A DNA stretch of 64,000 nucleotides from Symsagittifera roscoffensis (taxonomy: Eukaryota > Xenacoelomorpha > Acoela > Convolutidae), in NCBI RefSeq assembly GCF_963678635.1, contig NC_087070.1, positions 53,470,117 through 53,534,116 on the forward strand, given 5' to 3'. Below, piece after piece: positions 47,521 through 56,564 of the stretch. The stretch's first letter is position 1, and each line of letters starts with the position of its first letter. The translations under genes were made by a program, and so were the position numbers. The notes below the pieces were generated by a model, which saw only the letters and a list, made by a program, of their open reading frames with translations, ran no database searches and was not told the DNA's origin.

Positions 47521-47536
47521 GATTTCCCCATCTGAG

Positions 47537-47544
47537 TATAAATA
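47537..47544 (+). promoter_or_regulatory. TATA box of the 5' LTR
   Basis: TATAAATA in gagtataaatagaag, predicting a start of the genomic RNA near 47565-47572. The same box lies at 60527-60534 in the 3' LTR. Confidence 0.75.
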
Positions 47545-47731
47545 GAAGCTCAAAACTACGGGAATTCATTCCCAACAATATCTCTTCTAACACCAACACC
47601 ACTCTCTTCTACCACCCCGACCAATCTCTAAAATAATATCTACTCTCAGTAAAAATATCTCTAATCTCACCGTTAAAATAGATATTGAGTCAAAAGGCAA
47701 CTTGCTGTAAATTCATACTAACTTCTTTTCT

Positions 47732-47737
47732 AATAAA
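47732..47737 (+). terminator. LTR poly(A) signal AATAAA
   Basis: AATAAA about 165 bases after the predicted start, as needed in the R region. In the 3' LTR the same signal (near 60722) would end the full-length transcript. Confidence 0.6.
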
Positions 47738-47847
47738 ATATTTCTCAGCGAATTTTAGATTTATTTTCTAAGATAGAAAGCAGAAAGGACCCTTTATTCC
47801 TAGCAAGCGTTTTGTCCGACGTAAATAGTTTTGCTAGCGTAATAAAT

Positions 47848-47865
47848 TGGTGCGACCAGTGAGGC
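47848..47865 (+). other. Candidate primer-binding site
   Basis: TGGTGCGACCAGTGAGGC, starting three bases after the 5' LTR. It begins TGG, complementary to the CCA end of a tRNA. The matching tRNA was not identified from memory. Confidence 0.6.
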
Positions 47866-48068
47866 TTACCTTCTAAAAATTCGCAAAAATTGCTAAAGTC
47901 TTAAAAAGAGATAAACAGCAAAGATTCCAATTCTCAAACTGGACAATTGTTGAAATTTCTCTTACAAATAAAGAGAAGTAATAAATTTCCAAATCGGAAA
48001 TTTAAGTTTTCTAAATAAATTTATAAATTTTTCTATCTTTCTTTTTAAAGTTTTAAACTAAATATAAA

Positions 48069-49472
48069 ATGGCTGATACCCCAATATCCCATCCCAATTT
48101 GTCTTTAATGACATTTTTGGGAAACGATCTGAACCAAAATGCTACGGCTTTTTGGAATTCAGTTGAAAACAAAATTCTTTTCTCATTAGGTCAAAGACCT
48201 GCTGATAATGATGCACGACGCAGCTATGATAGCAGACAACGATCCCTATTCGGATCATTGTTAACTGATACATCTCTTGAATGGTTCAATGATACTGTAA
48301 CCAATGCTACCACATGGGCACAACTCAAAGATCTCTTCCTAAACAGATTTACCGACGGACGAGATCAATTCAAACATAGAATTGATGCTGAAAATGCAGC
48401 TCGCCAAGATGTCGAATTAATAAAAAATTACTTTCACAGAATTAAATCTTCTGTAGATAGAGGATAGCCCGAAAGTATTGATGAAACCGTTCATGCTACT
48501 GAAGCTGCTCAAAATGCTGAGAGAACTATACAAACCATACAAAGAATTCAAAAGTATATCGATTTCTCAATTAAGGGACTAAGACCTCTAGCCCTTAAAC
48601 AAAAAGCTTATGAATACATGATAGAGCATCCAAATGCTAATTGGGATCAATTCACAAATCATGTAATCACTAAGGATCTAACATTCATTGTTGCAACTGA
48701 TCCTGCTAATAAGTCAACAACGGATAAAATGACTTCATTAGAAACTCAAATTAAAGAATTAACTAAATTGATCAAGAATCAAGAAGTTAGTGCAAGCAGT
48801 GACCAGACTTCATTTCAACGACGTCACCCTGACATCAAGGGAAGACCTAACAGTACACGATTCTGCGAATATTGTAGAATGAATGGACATTCTATATCTA
48901 GATGTTCAAAAAAGCAAGTTCAGGACGAAGTAAATAAGTTGAGGAAAGAGCTCACAACAAAAAATGAACGAAGAGTTTCATTTGAAACTGATTATAAACG
49001 AAATCGAAGACCGAATAACTTCCCTAACCAGAGTAACCCTAACCCAAGTAACCGGTTTTGGGATAACCAAAACAGAACTACTAACAACTCATATCCTAGC
49101 CAAAATAAACATGGCATTCGCCATAATTATAACTACAACGGAAACAATTTCCAAAAGGCTAATGCACAATCGTCTTTCAATAACAAAAGACCCCAAACCT
49201 ATGATGATAGGTATCCCAGAGAAAACAAATTCAGAGAAAATGAACAAGTTGCTAAACAGTTCTACGACCAAGAAAATAGGCAATTCAATAGTAACCCTAG
49301 AGGTCGACCATATAACACTGGAAGCTATAATAGCAATAACAGTCGAGACTCAACGCGATCTCAATCACCAAATTTTAGATCGAATCAAATACAGTCTGAA
49401 ACTACCCACTGGGTTGAGGAAGAGGTCAATTACTGTGATGCTATCACTGATTTCTTTCCTTTAAACTATTAA
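48069..49472 (+). CDS. gag: gag (capsid/nucleocapsid), one in-frame TAG
   Basis: Structural polyprotein of the retroelement. ATG 48069 follows a 200-base leader. The N-terminal half resembles the Ty3/Gypsy capsid region (FWNSVE..., then W-x-x-L-x-x-x-F-x-x-RF). A CCHC zinc knuckle, CEYCRMNGHSISRC (C-x2-C-x4-H-x4-C), lies near 48866-48907, followed by a long Asn/Arg-rich basic tail suited to RNA binding. The frame is interrupted by TAG at 48465-48467; the 150 bases between it and the next ATG (48618) are open in the same frame, so this is one gene with a nonsense change, not two genes. Full frame: 467 codons. It ends TAA 49470-49472, six bases after a -1 frameshift heptamer. Confidence 0.85.
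49460..49466 (+). promoter_or_regulatory. -1 ribosomal frameshift heptamer TTTAAAC at the gag-pol junction
   Basis: In the gag frame the heptamer is read T TTA AAC, the canonical X XXY YYZ slippery form, followed by TAT TAA (the gag stop). A -1 slip moves into the frame that is open from there through the protease to 50578. The preceding stop in the pol frame is at about 49450, so the overlap is only about 20 bases and brackets the heptamer. No convincing downstream pseudoknot was found by eye. Confidence 0.8.
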
Positions 49473-50578
49473 AATCTCTGAAACCAAGCGATGATAGTAA
49501 TCCTAAATCAAGGATATATCTTAGCTTATATCATTTTGCCACCGGAGACAAAAATAATAATAGTGGACTTGAAATTGAATTCATGATTGATCCAGGATCA
49601 ACTTGTAGTATCATAAACTACCCAACTTATCAAGAATTGGAAAAATTAGGTCAAAAAATGACAATTTACCGATCCAAAATTAAAGCAAAGACTTATAATG
49701 GATCTGATATACGTATGTTTGGCAATACATCTATTCAGTCTTGTTTTGACACTGATGGAAAATATCCATCTAACCACAAAGTGTGGATAACTGAAGAAAA
49801 GACTGCTAATCTGTTAGGAGTAGATTTTTGTCATCTCTTCTTAAAAGCTCTCTACTTTGATATCCCCGCAGTTGAGCTCAAATCAAAAGAAGGTGTAATA
49901 TCCTACGGGCTGATGAACAACGATAAAGAATATCCTAACGTTTCAAAAATTGTCTCAATTAACTTGAAAGAACCCTTGTTCATTCCAGCACGCTCTACAT
50001 ACTTATACAAACACTTGGCTGAACCAAATTCACACTTCGAAAAAGGGACTACATTCCTGCCTCATAAAAATACAACTAAAACCGAATTGGTTTTCATTAA
50101 TACAGTTTGTACTCAAATTGAGCAAAGCCTACCTATCCTAATTGAGAATCAGAAAGATCATCCTGTCACACTAAACAAGTGTGTACTAGGCTATGCAGTA
50201 ACTGATATTCAAGGATACGAGGATAAAATATTTGCTATCCACGATTGTGATGAGTTCACAACGAGAATTTTAAACGAAAGTTCGGAATTCGATAGCTGTT
50301 TCATGCTGAACACTGTTGTCAATACAACACAGGAAAGCAATACTCAATTATCCGGCCCCTGTCTACAATATGTAGACTTCAAAAAAAGGTCCATATTCGA
50401 ATCGAATATGCCCATTGCTCATACAATCTCTGCAGATAGAGCAATGAAAAAAGGATTTGCTGAATCGATTAGCAAAAGGTATCCTGAGCTACGAAACTTT
50501 TGTAACTCAATACATGTTAACATTAACGATATTCTCATCTTCACTGATCCAAAATCTGGACAAATCATATTAATCTGA
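49460..50578 (+). CDS. pol: pol part 1: aspartic protease and N-terminal part of macro domain
   Basis: Open from the frameshift site. The protease active site is FMIDPGST at 49580-49603 (Asp codon 49589), where a Pro replaces the usual Ser/Thr after Asp; a second protease motif LLGVDF follows near 49817. Cleavage of Gag-Pol is its role. After about 250 residues the sequence changes to the beginning of a macro domain (YVDFKKRSIF, then MPIAHTISADRAMKKGFA). The frame stops at TGA 50576-50578 in the middle of that domain, and the rest continues in another frame, so a one-base shift at about 50570-50577 breaks the polyprotein here. Confidence 0.85.
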   Translation, partial: FKLLKSLKPSDDSNPKSRIYLSLYHFATGDKNNNSGLEIEFMIDPGSTCSIINYPTYQELEKLGQKMTIYRSKIKAKTYNGSDIRMFGNTSIQSCFDTDGKYPSNHKVWITEEKTANLLGVDFCHLFLKALYFDIPAVELKSKEGVISYGLMNNDKEYPNVSKIVSINLKEPLFIPARSTYLYKHLAEPNSHFEKGTTFLPHKNTTKTELVFINTVCTQIEQSLPILIENQKDHPVTLNKCVLGYAVTDIQGYEDKIFAIHDCDEFTTRILNESSEFDSCFMLNTVVNTTQESNTQLSGPCLQYVDFKKRSIFESNMPIAHTISADRAMKKGFAESISKRYPELRNFCNSIHVNINDILIFTDPKSGQIILI

Positions 50579-50800
50579 TTACCAAACAGAGGTACTTTCA
50601 GAAACCCACTTACGACGCTATATTCAATACCTTGTCCGAAATGAAAGATCATGCTATAGCAAATAACATTCGATCTATCGCAATGCCCAAAATTGCTTGT
50701 GGCTTAGATAAAATGAATTGGGAAGAAGTTTCCAAAATCATTGTCGATGTATTCCAACATTCTGGAATTACTATATTTGTCTATGTTTCAGGACAAGAAA
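50355..50800 (+). other. Macro domain, OARD1/TARG1-like, inside pol
   Basis: About 145 residues spread over two frames. Visible family features in order: a strand and loop with AHTISADRAMKKGFA (nucleotide-binding loop 1), NDILIF, TKQRYFQKPTYDAI, MPKIACGLDKMNW and a final strand ITIFVYV. This matches the TARG1/OARD1 branch of macro domains, which removes ADP-ribose from glutamate side chains and deacetylates O-acetyl-ADP-ribose. The two residues known to be catalytic in human OARD1 (a Lys in the TK motif and an Asp in CGLD) have counterparts at codons 50584-50586 and 50707-50709. The frame break lies just upstream of the Lys codon. Its place between protease and reverse transcriptase is where some retroviruses carry dUTPase. 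Confidence 0.85.
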
Positions 50801-51957
50801 TCAAGGACATGCCTGCCCTTGAAGTGTTTGATACAGAAAATGTATCAGAAAGATTTGAACAAATTGGTTCAGATATAGTCAAAGTATGCAAAAATGAAAA
50901 CGAAATAGCAACCGACTTTTCTAATGATGCAAAGAACCTTTGCAGGCCTCCCTTGAAAGAACAATTTAAAAAGTACCGAAACAAAGAACATAATGATCGG
51001 CTAATTGCCTTTCTAGTCAACGAAACGTTTACCCAATACTCCTCAATTGATAATGACAATAGTAGTACTTTGGAAAAAATCGAAACTACTATTAAATTCT
51101 TATCTGACTTCGATTTCACCCAAAGTGATATATCGGATGATGAATTTGCAGATCTAATTCAAATGCTGATAGAGGATCAAGATGTTTATTCTCATCACAA
51201 ATATGATATGGGAAAAACAAAACATAAATTCCATATACCACTCAAAAAGGACGCAACGTTCAAAAAACAACGAACAAGTAAAATCCCAGTCCATCTAAGA
51301 GATAAATTGGACAAGTTAATGGATGAATTAATCCAAGCAGGCATAGTCAGAGAACTAAATGAAAAAGATGATATGAACTCATGGTTCGTACATCCAGTCA
51401 TCATTCTTCCAAAAAAAGACTACGTAAAGTTGGTCTTGGATGCTAGGTATCTAAACTCAATCACAGATACTAGCAATTGTAGTTGGCCATTAGAACCACT
51501 ACAAGTTCTCATGACCAGAATAAACGGATCATACTTCACAAGTAGTGATCTCTCTTGCGCCTACCATCAAGTACCTCTAACAGATGAGGCCCAGAAATTA
51601 ACAAGTTTTTTTGTAGGAGGTAGACAATATACCTACCAAGTTGGTTTCTATGGTTTGAAACCACTTCCAAATTTCTTCAGTAAACTAATGAGATATGCCT
51701 TCGGACCCCTCATTAAAGAAAAAAAAGCAATTACTTACATAGACGACACTCTGTTACAGAGTCAAAGTCAAAATGAAATGTTTGACACAATTCGAGAATA
51801 TCATTCTCTTTTACGGAAGGCCAACTTAAAAGCTGCCCCTGAAAAAACCTTTTTCTTCCTAAGAAAAGTTAAATTTTTAGGCCATGTTGTCTCTAAAGAT
51901 GGTCTTTCTCCAATCGCTTCACGAATCGATGACATAAAAAAAATTGAAATCCCCTGA
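50572..51957 (+). CDS. pol: pol part 2: C-terminal macro domain, linker, reverse transcriptase
   Basis: Second pol frame. After the end of the macro domain (about 50800) come about 130 acidic linker residues, then a Ty3/Gypsy reverse transcriptase from about 51220: the VHPVIILPKKD and KLVLDARYLN blocks, SSDLSCAYHQVPL, FYGLKPLPNFFSKLM and the catalytic YIDD at 51736-51747, then FLGHVVSKDGL. In the GLKPLPNFF block, Leu stands where Ty3/Gypsy enzymes usually have a small residue. The frame ends at TGA 51955-51957 in a run of four C, and the same protein continues one base on in another frame. Confidence 0.9.
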   Translation, partial: NLITKQRYFQKPTYDAIFNTLSEMKDHAIANNIRSIAMPKIACGLDKMNWEEVSKIIVDVFQHSGITIFVYVSGQEIKDMPALEVFDTENVSERFEQIGSDIVKVCKNENEIATDFSNDAKNLCRPPLKEQFKKYRNKEHNDRLIAFLVNETFTQYSSIDNDNSSTLEKIETTIKFLSDFDFTQSDISDDEFADLIQMLIEDQDVYSHHKYDMGKTKHKFHIPLKKDATFKKQRTSKIPVHLRDKLDKLMDELIQAGIVRELNEKDDMNSWFVHPVIILPKKDYVKLVLDARYLNSITDTSNCSWPLEPLQVLMTRINGSYFTSSDLSCAYHQVPLTDEAQKLTSFFVGGRQYTYQVGFYGLKPLPNFFSKLMRYAFGPLIKEKKAITYIDDTLLQSQSQNEMFDTIREYHSLLRKANLKAAPEKTFFFLRKVKFLGHVVSKDGLSPIASRIDDIKKIEIP

Positions 51958-53032
51958 ATCAAAAACAGAAGTTCTAGGAGTATTAGGTGTCATGGGATTC
52001 TACAGCACATACATCATCAATTTTCATGTGGACGCAAAATGTCTATATGAACTGGCAAACAGTAGTGATAAGTTTCAATGGCTACCATACCATGAAGAAG
52101 TTTTTCAAAAACTGAAAGACAAATTCTGTCATGATATTTCAAATGCCATACCTAATGTAAACTACCCATTCCACATTCACGCCGACTCCTCAAATGTAGG
52201 AACCGGATGTATACTCATCCAAGACTTTCCTGAAGGGAAAAGAATTGTTTCTGCCAATTCTAGAGTCTTTGATAAAGCTGAGCAGAAAATGTCTACTCAA
52301 CATTGTGAATTATGTGGAATAATATCTGCTTTGCAAACCTATGAATTCTACATTATAGGTTCACCCTTTCCTCTATACCTATATTGCGACCACAGACCTA
52401 TTCTCTTCTTGTGGTCCAGAAAAGGACAACTTTCTCATAGATTTTTCAAATATCAAGTCGTCTTGACAAAATTCAACAATTTGAAAATAAACTATACCCC
52501 AGGTTCAAACCTAGCCTTTCCTGACTTATTGAGCCGAAATGTACCCATCGCTGATATCAAAAGATATCAACCAGAACACAAAACCATTCCAAATGATATA
52601 AAGTTCATCCTAAACAATGGAGAACAAATATGTTATTCAGTACTCCACAAAGATGATAACATATTTCAAAACGATTGCTATCCAGTCATTGCTCAAGTGC
52701 AAGGTGGAAAAAAGAAGTTAATCAACATAAGTGACAGAGGAGACTTCAGCATTGAAGATGCTCCAGAATATTTTGAAGAATCGTGTAGTGCGATTCAGAA
52801 TATAACAGATTTCTTCCGATTTGGCAAACAAATTAACCAAATCAAAAGACTATCTATACCAGATATGAACGATCAAAATATTTATGAAGAAATTCCAGAT
52901 GAAGTATCTGCACTTGATGATCTTTTGGAAAATTCAGAATGGCTTGACTTATATGAAGGCAATGTTGAGAACAACCTTCTCAACGACCTGGTTAAAGCAA
53001 AAAATGATTTGCAACCAAAACAAGATCTTTGA
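51944..53032 (+). CDS. pol: pol part 3: RT connection and RNase H
   Basis: Continues pol after a one-base shift at the ATCCCCTGA run. It holds the end of the RT thumb (GVMGFYSTYI) and the RNase H domain with its acidic residues: HADSSNVGTGC (Asp), TQHCELCGI (Glu) and LYCDHRPI (Asp), then NLAFPDLLSR, the usual end of Ty3/Gypsy RNase H. Removes RNA from the RNA/DNA hybrid. An acidic linker follows. The frame ends at 53032. Confidence 0.88.
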   Translation: MKSPESKTEVLGVLGVMGFYSTYIINFHVDAKCLYELANSSDKFQWLPYHEEVFQKLKDKFCHDISNAIPNVNYPFHIHADSSNVGTGCILIQDFPEGKRIVSANSRVFDKAEQKMSTQHCELCGIISALQTYEFYIIGSPFPLYLYCDHRPILFLWSRKGQLSHRFFKYQVVLTKFNNLKINYTPGSNLAFPDLLSRNVPIADIKRYQPEHKTIPNDIKFILNNGEQICYSVLHKDDNIFQNDCYPVIAQVQGGKKKLINISDRGDFSIEDAPEYFEESCSAIQNITDFFRFGKQINQIKRLSIPDMNDQNIYEEIPDEVSALDDLLENSEWLDLYEGNVENNLLNDLVKAKNDLQPKQDL

Positions 53033-53256
53033 AGTTGATTGAACCCCTAAGTCTCCAATCTGAAGAGAATAAATCAGATTCTCTTGAACTGATAGCAAAA
53101 ATGACCGACTTTGCTAAAGAAGCAAATTTAGACGTTGAAACAATTATGCAAGAGCAGTGTAACGATACTGTAATCATAGATATCAAAAAGTGCATAAAGC
53201 AAAACGAAAAGCCAGAAAGAAACAAAAAAATCCTTATCGTGAAGAAAAAGGATTAA
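53020..53256 (+). CDS. pol: pol part 4: linker segment in a third frame
   Basis: About 75 codons between RNase H and integrase that continue the acidic-then-basic linker. It is bounded by a frame change near 53020-53032 and another in 53190-53230, where runs of A make slippage or sequencing indels likely. The first residue at 53029 would be a Leu codon, so it is not an independent gene. Confidence 0.6.
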   Translation, partial: TRSLKLIEPLSLQSEENKSDSLELIAKMTDFAKEANLDVETIMQEQCNDTVIIDIKKCIKQNEKPERNKKILIVKKKD

Positions 53257-55190
53257 AAGTCTATATCAGGCAATTTGAATTATTATTCATTGAAGACCAA
53301 CATGATCTTCTATGGATTAATGAATACAATGATGACTATACTAAGAGTCCAAAAATTTGCTTACCAATCTCCCTAGTGCTAAACTGCTTTGAGTTAGCTC
53401 ATAAGCATCCTCTTAGCGGTCATCACGGTGAAACAAAAACTTTGGAATTAATCAAAAGATATTTCTATTGGCCCGGACTCTATAAATGGGTCAACATGCT
53501 TCTTCATGATTGCCTAGAATGTCAGAAAAATAAACCTAAACGAAAAGACCTGAATGAAGCTCCATTACAACAATGGGGACAATTAGAAACAATCGCAATG
53601 AAAACGATCCACATTGATCATAAAGGTCCACTTAGACCATCAAGTCATGGCAAAAACTTTTGCTTAGTTGTGATAGATGCCTTCTCTAGATATCTTCAAG
53701 TATATCCATGCACCCATGCAGACCCTAAGGAAACTATTAAGCTCTTAGAGAAATACATCACAACATTTGGTATTCCACAACAAATTATTAATGATAATGG
53801 AAGTGCATTCATGAGTAATGACTTTGCTCATTGGTCCTCTGAATTGGAAATAACCCTGAGGCCAAGAACTACTTACTCGCCTTGGACTAACGGAAAGGTT
53901 GAAGTCCAGAATAAACATTTAACCCAGTACTTTCGACATTTTTTGAGTAACTCAGGCTCAAATTGGTCTGAATTAACAAATAAATTTGGTTTTGCACATA
54001 ACACCGCCATTAATTCAAGTACAGGTTACACTCCATATGAGATTGTCTTTGGCATAAAACCACAGGTTCCCCTTAGCCTTAAATTAGGCCGCTACCTCGA
54101 CCAAAACAAAAGATGTACCTCTGAATTTTGCGCTGGTCTCGAAAATCATGCTCATACCGAGCATAAGTCAAACAATGAGACCATAGATAGATTTCTAAAA
54201 AATCAAATTTCCGCCGAAATACTAAAAAGGGAAAATGATTTTAAGTTGATTTATAGTAACACCTATACCCATTGCCGCCGCATCACTAATAAGGCCCACA
54301 TGTTCCGAAATCAATTTAAATTAGGACGGCCTATAAAAGAAGGCACTAAGGTGTTACTAGAAAATAGATCCAAACCACTATTGAAAAGTCAAAAGCTTTT
54401 GAATTTGAGATCTGGACCTTACACCGTGATTGAAAAAATCACGGAAGTAACATACGGAATTCAAAATGATTTCACTAACGAAAAAAAGATTGTCCACCGC
54501 AATCATATTGTTGAATACTTTCCTAAAGAACAACAAATGCCCAAGCTACTACAAGAGTACTCTAGTGATTTATTTTCAAGTGATTTTTATGATCATATAA
54601 CAAATCATCAAATCGACTCTTTCAATAAACCTAAACAGGTTGAAAATCTACAATACCAGTTTTGGCCAGTAGTCAACAATGGTTATCAGCAAATGACTGA
54701 TCATACCCCTACAAATGAGGATCAAAATAAAACCATTGTTCATGAACACTCATTAGATTCAGGCAGAGAAACCATGCATCTAAGAACTTTGTTCGATGCG
54801 ACTGCGATTGACCAGAATCTTAGACCTATTCGAAGTTCAACCCCCTATCCTGTTGATAAAACCCCTAATCCTTCAACTAGTCAATCTAGTAGTTATGACC
54901 ACCGCCGCCTACCTAGCCGCAGTATAAGTCCTAATACTAGTCTCGCAAATGACTTTGGCCGCCGCCACCAAAATATAACAACACAATATAATACTCCCCG
55001 TCCTCCTGATATCCCTCGTTTATCTGAATCATCAGAAAGCTTTACTGATGGAAAAATATCCCTCATAGCTCTCAGGAAAGTTTTTATGAAAACACTCGAT
55101 CCGCACCTGGATCACTTTCTGAATCCAAAAAACCTAAACGGACAAATCGTCCTACAAACTTTTATGGAACTACAATTCCATCTAGTTTGA
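53190..55190 (+). CDS. pol: pol part 5: integrase
   Basis: Inserts the cDNA into the genome. HHCC zinc finger: HKHPLSGHHG near 53400 and CLEC at about 53513. Catalytic core D,D-35-E: Asp 53616 (HIDHKG), Asp 53793 (INDNGS) and Glu 53901 (NGKVEVQ), with 58 and 35 residues between them. A GPY/F-type module (LRSGPYTV...) follows at about 54400-54520. No chromodomain is seen. The last 200 residues are a Ser/Pro/Thr-rich tail. The frame is undamaged from here to TGA 55188-55190. AATAAA at 55209 follows the stop. Confidence 0.92.
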   Translation: MHKAKRKARKKQKNPYREEKGLKVYIRQFELLFIEDQHDLLWINEYNDDYTKSPKICLPISLVLNCFELAHKHPLSGHHGETKTLELIKRYFYWPGLYKWVNMLLHDCLECQKNKPKRKDLNEAPLQQWGQLETIAMKTIHIDHKGPLRPSSHGKNFCLVVIDAFSRYLQVYPCTHADPKETIKLLEKYITTFGIPQQIINDNGSAFMSNDFAHWSSELEITLRPRTTYSPWTNGKVEVQNKHLTQYFRHFLSNSGSNWSELTNKFGFAHNTAINSSTGYTPYEIVFGIKPQVPLSLKLGRYLDQNKRCTSEFCAGLENHAHTEHKSNNETIDRFLKNQISAEILKRENDFKLIYSNTYTHCRRITNKAHMFRNQFKLGRPIKEGTKVLLENRSKPLLKSQKLLNLRSGPYTVIEKITEVTYGIQNDFTNEKKIVHRNHIVEYFPKEQQMPKLLQEYSSDLFSSDFYDHITNHQIDSFNKPKQVENLQYQFWPVVNNGYQQMTDHTPTNEDQNKTIVHEHSLDSGRETMHLRTLFDATAIDQNLRPIRSSTPYPVDKTPNPSTSQSSSYDHRRLPSRSISPNTSLANDFGRRHQNITTQYNTPRPPDIPRLSESSESFTDGKISLIALRKVFMKTLDPHLDHFLNPKNLNGQIVLQTFMELQFHLV

Positions 55191-55365
55191 TTGGCAAACT
55201 TAAAAAGAAATAAAAACACTAAACCATTTATTTGGCCAAACTAAATATTTTTTTAATTCTTTTTATTGGCCTTTTCTTTCTTTTTTTTTCTTCCTTTTTT
55301 TACTTTATAAATATTTCGTTTGTAATAAAAGCACAAAACACCAAAAATAACATATTAACATAAAT

Positions 55366-56046
55366 TTAAAAATAACTTTTATAAATGTAAGACTTAATAT
55401 CTGTGTACGATTTCACTAGTTTGACTGCCGCCATCTTTTCCAAAGAGTTTTCCGCGGCCCTACTCAGGCTCCTCACTGCAAACTGCAGCGCTGAGTAAGG
55501 CCGCCACCAAGCTTGATATATCTCCTCCAACATAATATCCAGCTCTATTTTTCTTCTAAACTCTTCCTCTGCCACTGGCTTTTTGAAGAATTCTTCTTGG
55601 AACTAAAACAAATTTATATAGTATGCCACTTGAATAAAAAAGATTTTTTTATTACTTTTAAAATTGGGTGTATTATAAAACAAACTTACATCCTCCCCAA
55701 AGAATAAGGACAAAAAGTCCATTGTTTCTTGCGAAACCACATGGTTTCCACTCCATGGGCTCCGAAGTTTCTTCGCGAAGCACCTACTTTGTATTGAGCC
55801 CAGCTCAAATAACTCATCGGTATTCAGGACCGGATACTTGAAGACGTAACTCCGGTCCATAAAAATCATGAATTCCATGGGCGTTAGATTTGCACCTTTC
55901 TCTATTAATCCGTCGTAGATTTCCACCCTTCTCTCGACTTCCTTGTCCTCCAGCAAGGCTTCGTGTTTGAAATCTAGCTCATCCCGTTAGCTCAAAAACT
56001 TCTCCGGGAAGTCCACCAAATTATCATCGGGATTGATAAAATTCAT
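55366..56046 (-). CDS. Spliced gene on the opposite strand, between pol and env
   Basis: Exon 1 is 56046-55690 (ATG 56046), intron 55689-55603 (87 nt, GTAAGT...tttgttttag), exon 2 55602-55366. Both exons are in phase 0, and together they make 198 codons. Exon 1 has one in-frame TAA at codon 20; the frame is otherwise open. The product is acidic with an LTPMEFMIFMD segment, WSGNHVVSQETMDFLSLFFGED at the splice (19 residues of it before the acidic pair) and an Ala/Glu-rich helical second half. No family recognised. AATAAA on the reverse strand lies at 55262-55267. It may be a host gene fragment captured by the element or an accessory gene. Coding exon structure with a clean intron argues against chance. 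Confidence 0.6.
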
Positions 56047-56564
56047 TCTGGACGATGAAAAAAAATTTTTTTAAAGATAAAATACAGATCGTTCAAGCTA
56101 AAAGGAAAGCAAACAAATGATGTTGCTTTTAGTCCTCTTTTATGAAGAGATGTTATTTTTCATTTTCCTCCTCCAATAAGGAAGGGGAATGCAGTTGTTA
56201 AAAATTAACATCAGCATAAACGAATAAAAATCATTCCACTGCTAGATCTCAACAAATCAAAAATAAGTGGAAAAACCACGACATTAAACCAGAGTGGAAA
56301 AAACCACAAAACGAATGGCGACGGAATTACGACTTAAAAAGAGTCACTTCCGAAAGACGCCGAATAACAACGGCCAATCAGAGCTTAGATTTGCAAAAAA
56401 GCAAAAACAAACTTTAAAAACTAACTGATATACAGTTGTTTTCATTCTTGCTCAATTCCACATCTTCCATTCAAAACCTCCTCTCTCTCCAAAAAATAAA
56501 TCTCCTGAATTCCTCAACAAAATTGAAATCTAACTCAGATTTCCCATCACAAAAAATCCACAAA

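Larger units (their letters stand above)
47214..47844 (+). repeat. 5' LTR (631 bp)
   Basis: Begins TGTTCTGATTTC, ends TAGCGTAATA; matches the 3' LTR at all but about ten positions. TATA box at 47537, poly(A) signal at 47732. U3 is about 47214-47570, R to about 47755, U5 to 47844. The end dinucleotides TG...TA differ from the usual TG...CA. Confidence 0.95.

Noticed and set aside
48964-49464. 166-codon ORF overlapping gag in another frame
   Set aside because: Shadow frame of the Asn-rich gag tail; the -1 pol frame is a different one and starts at the slippery site.
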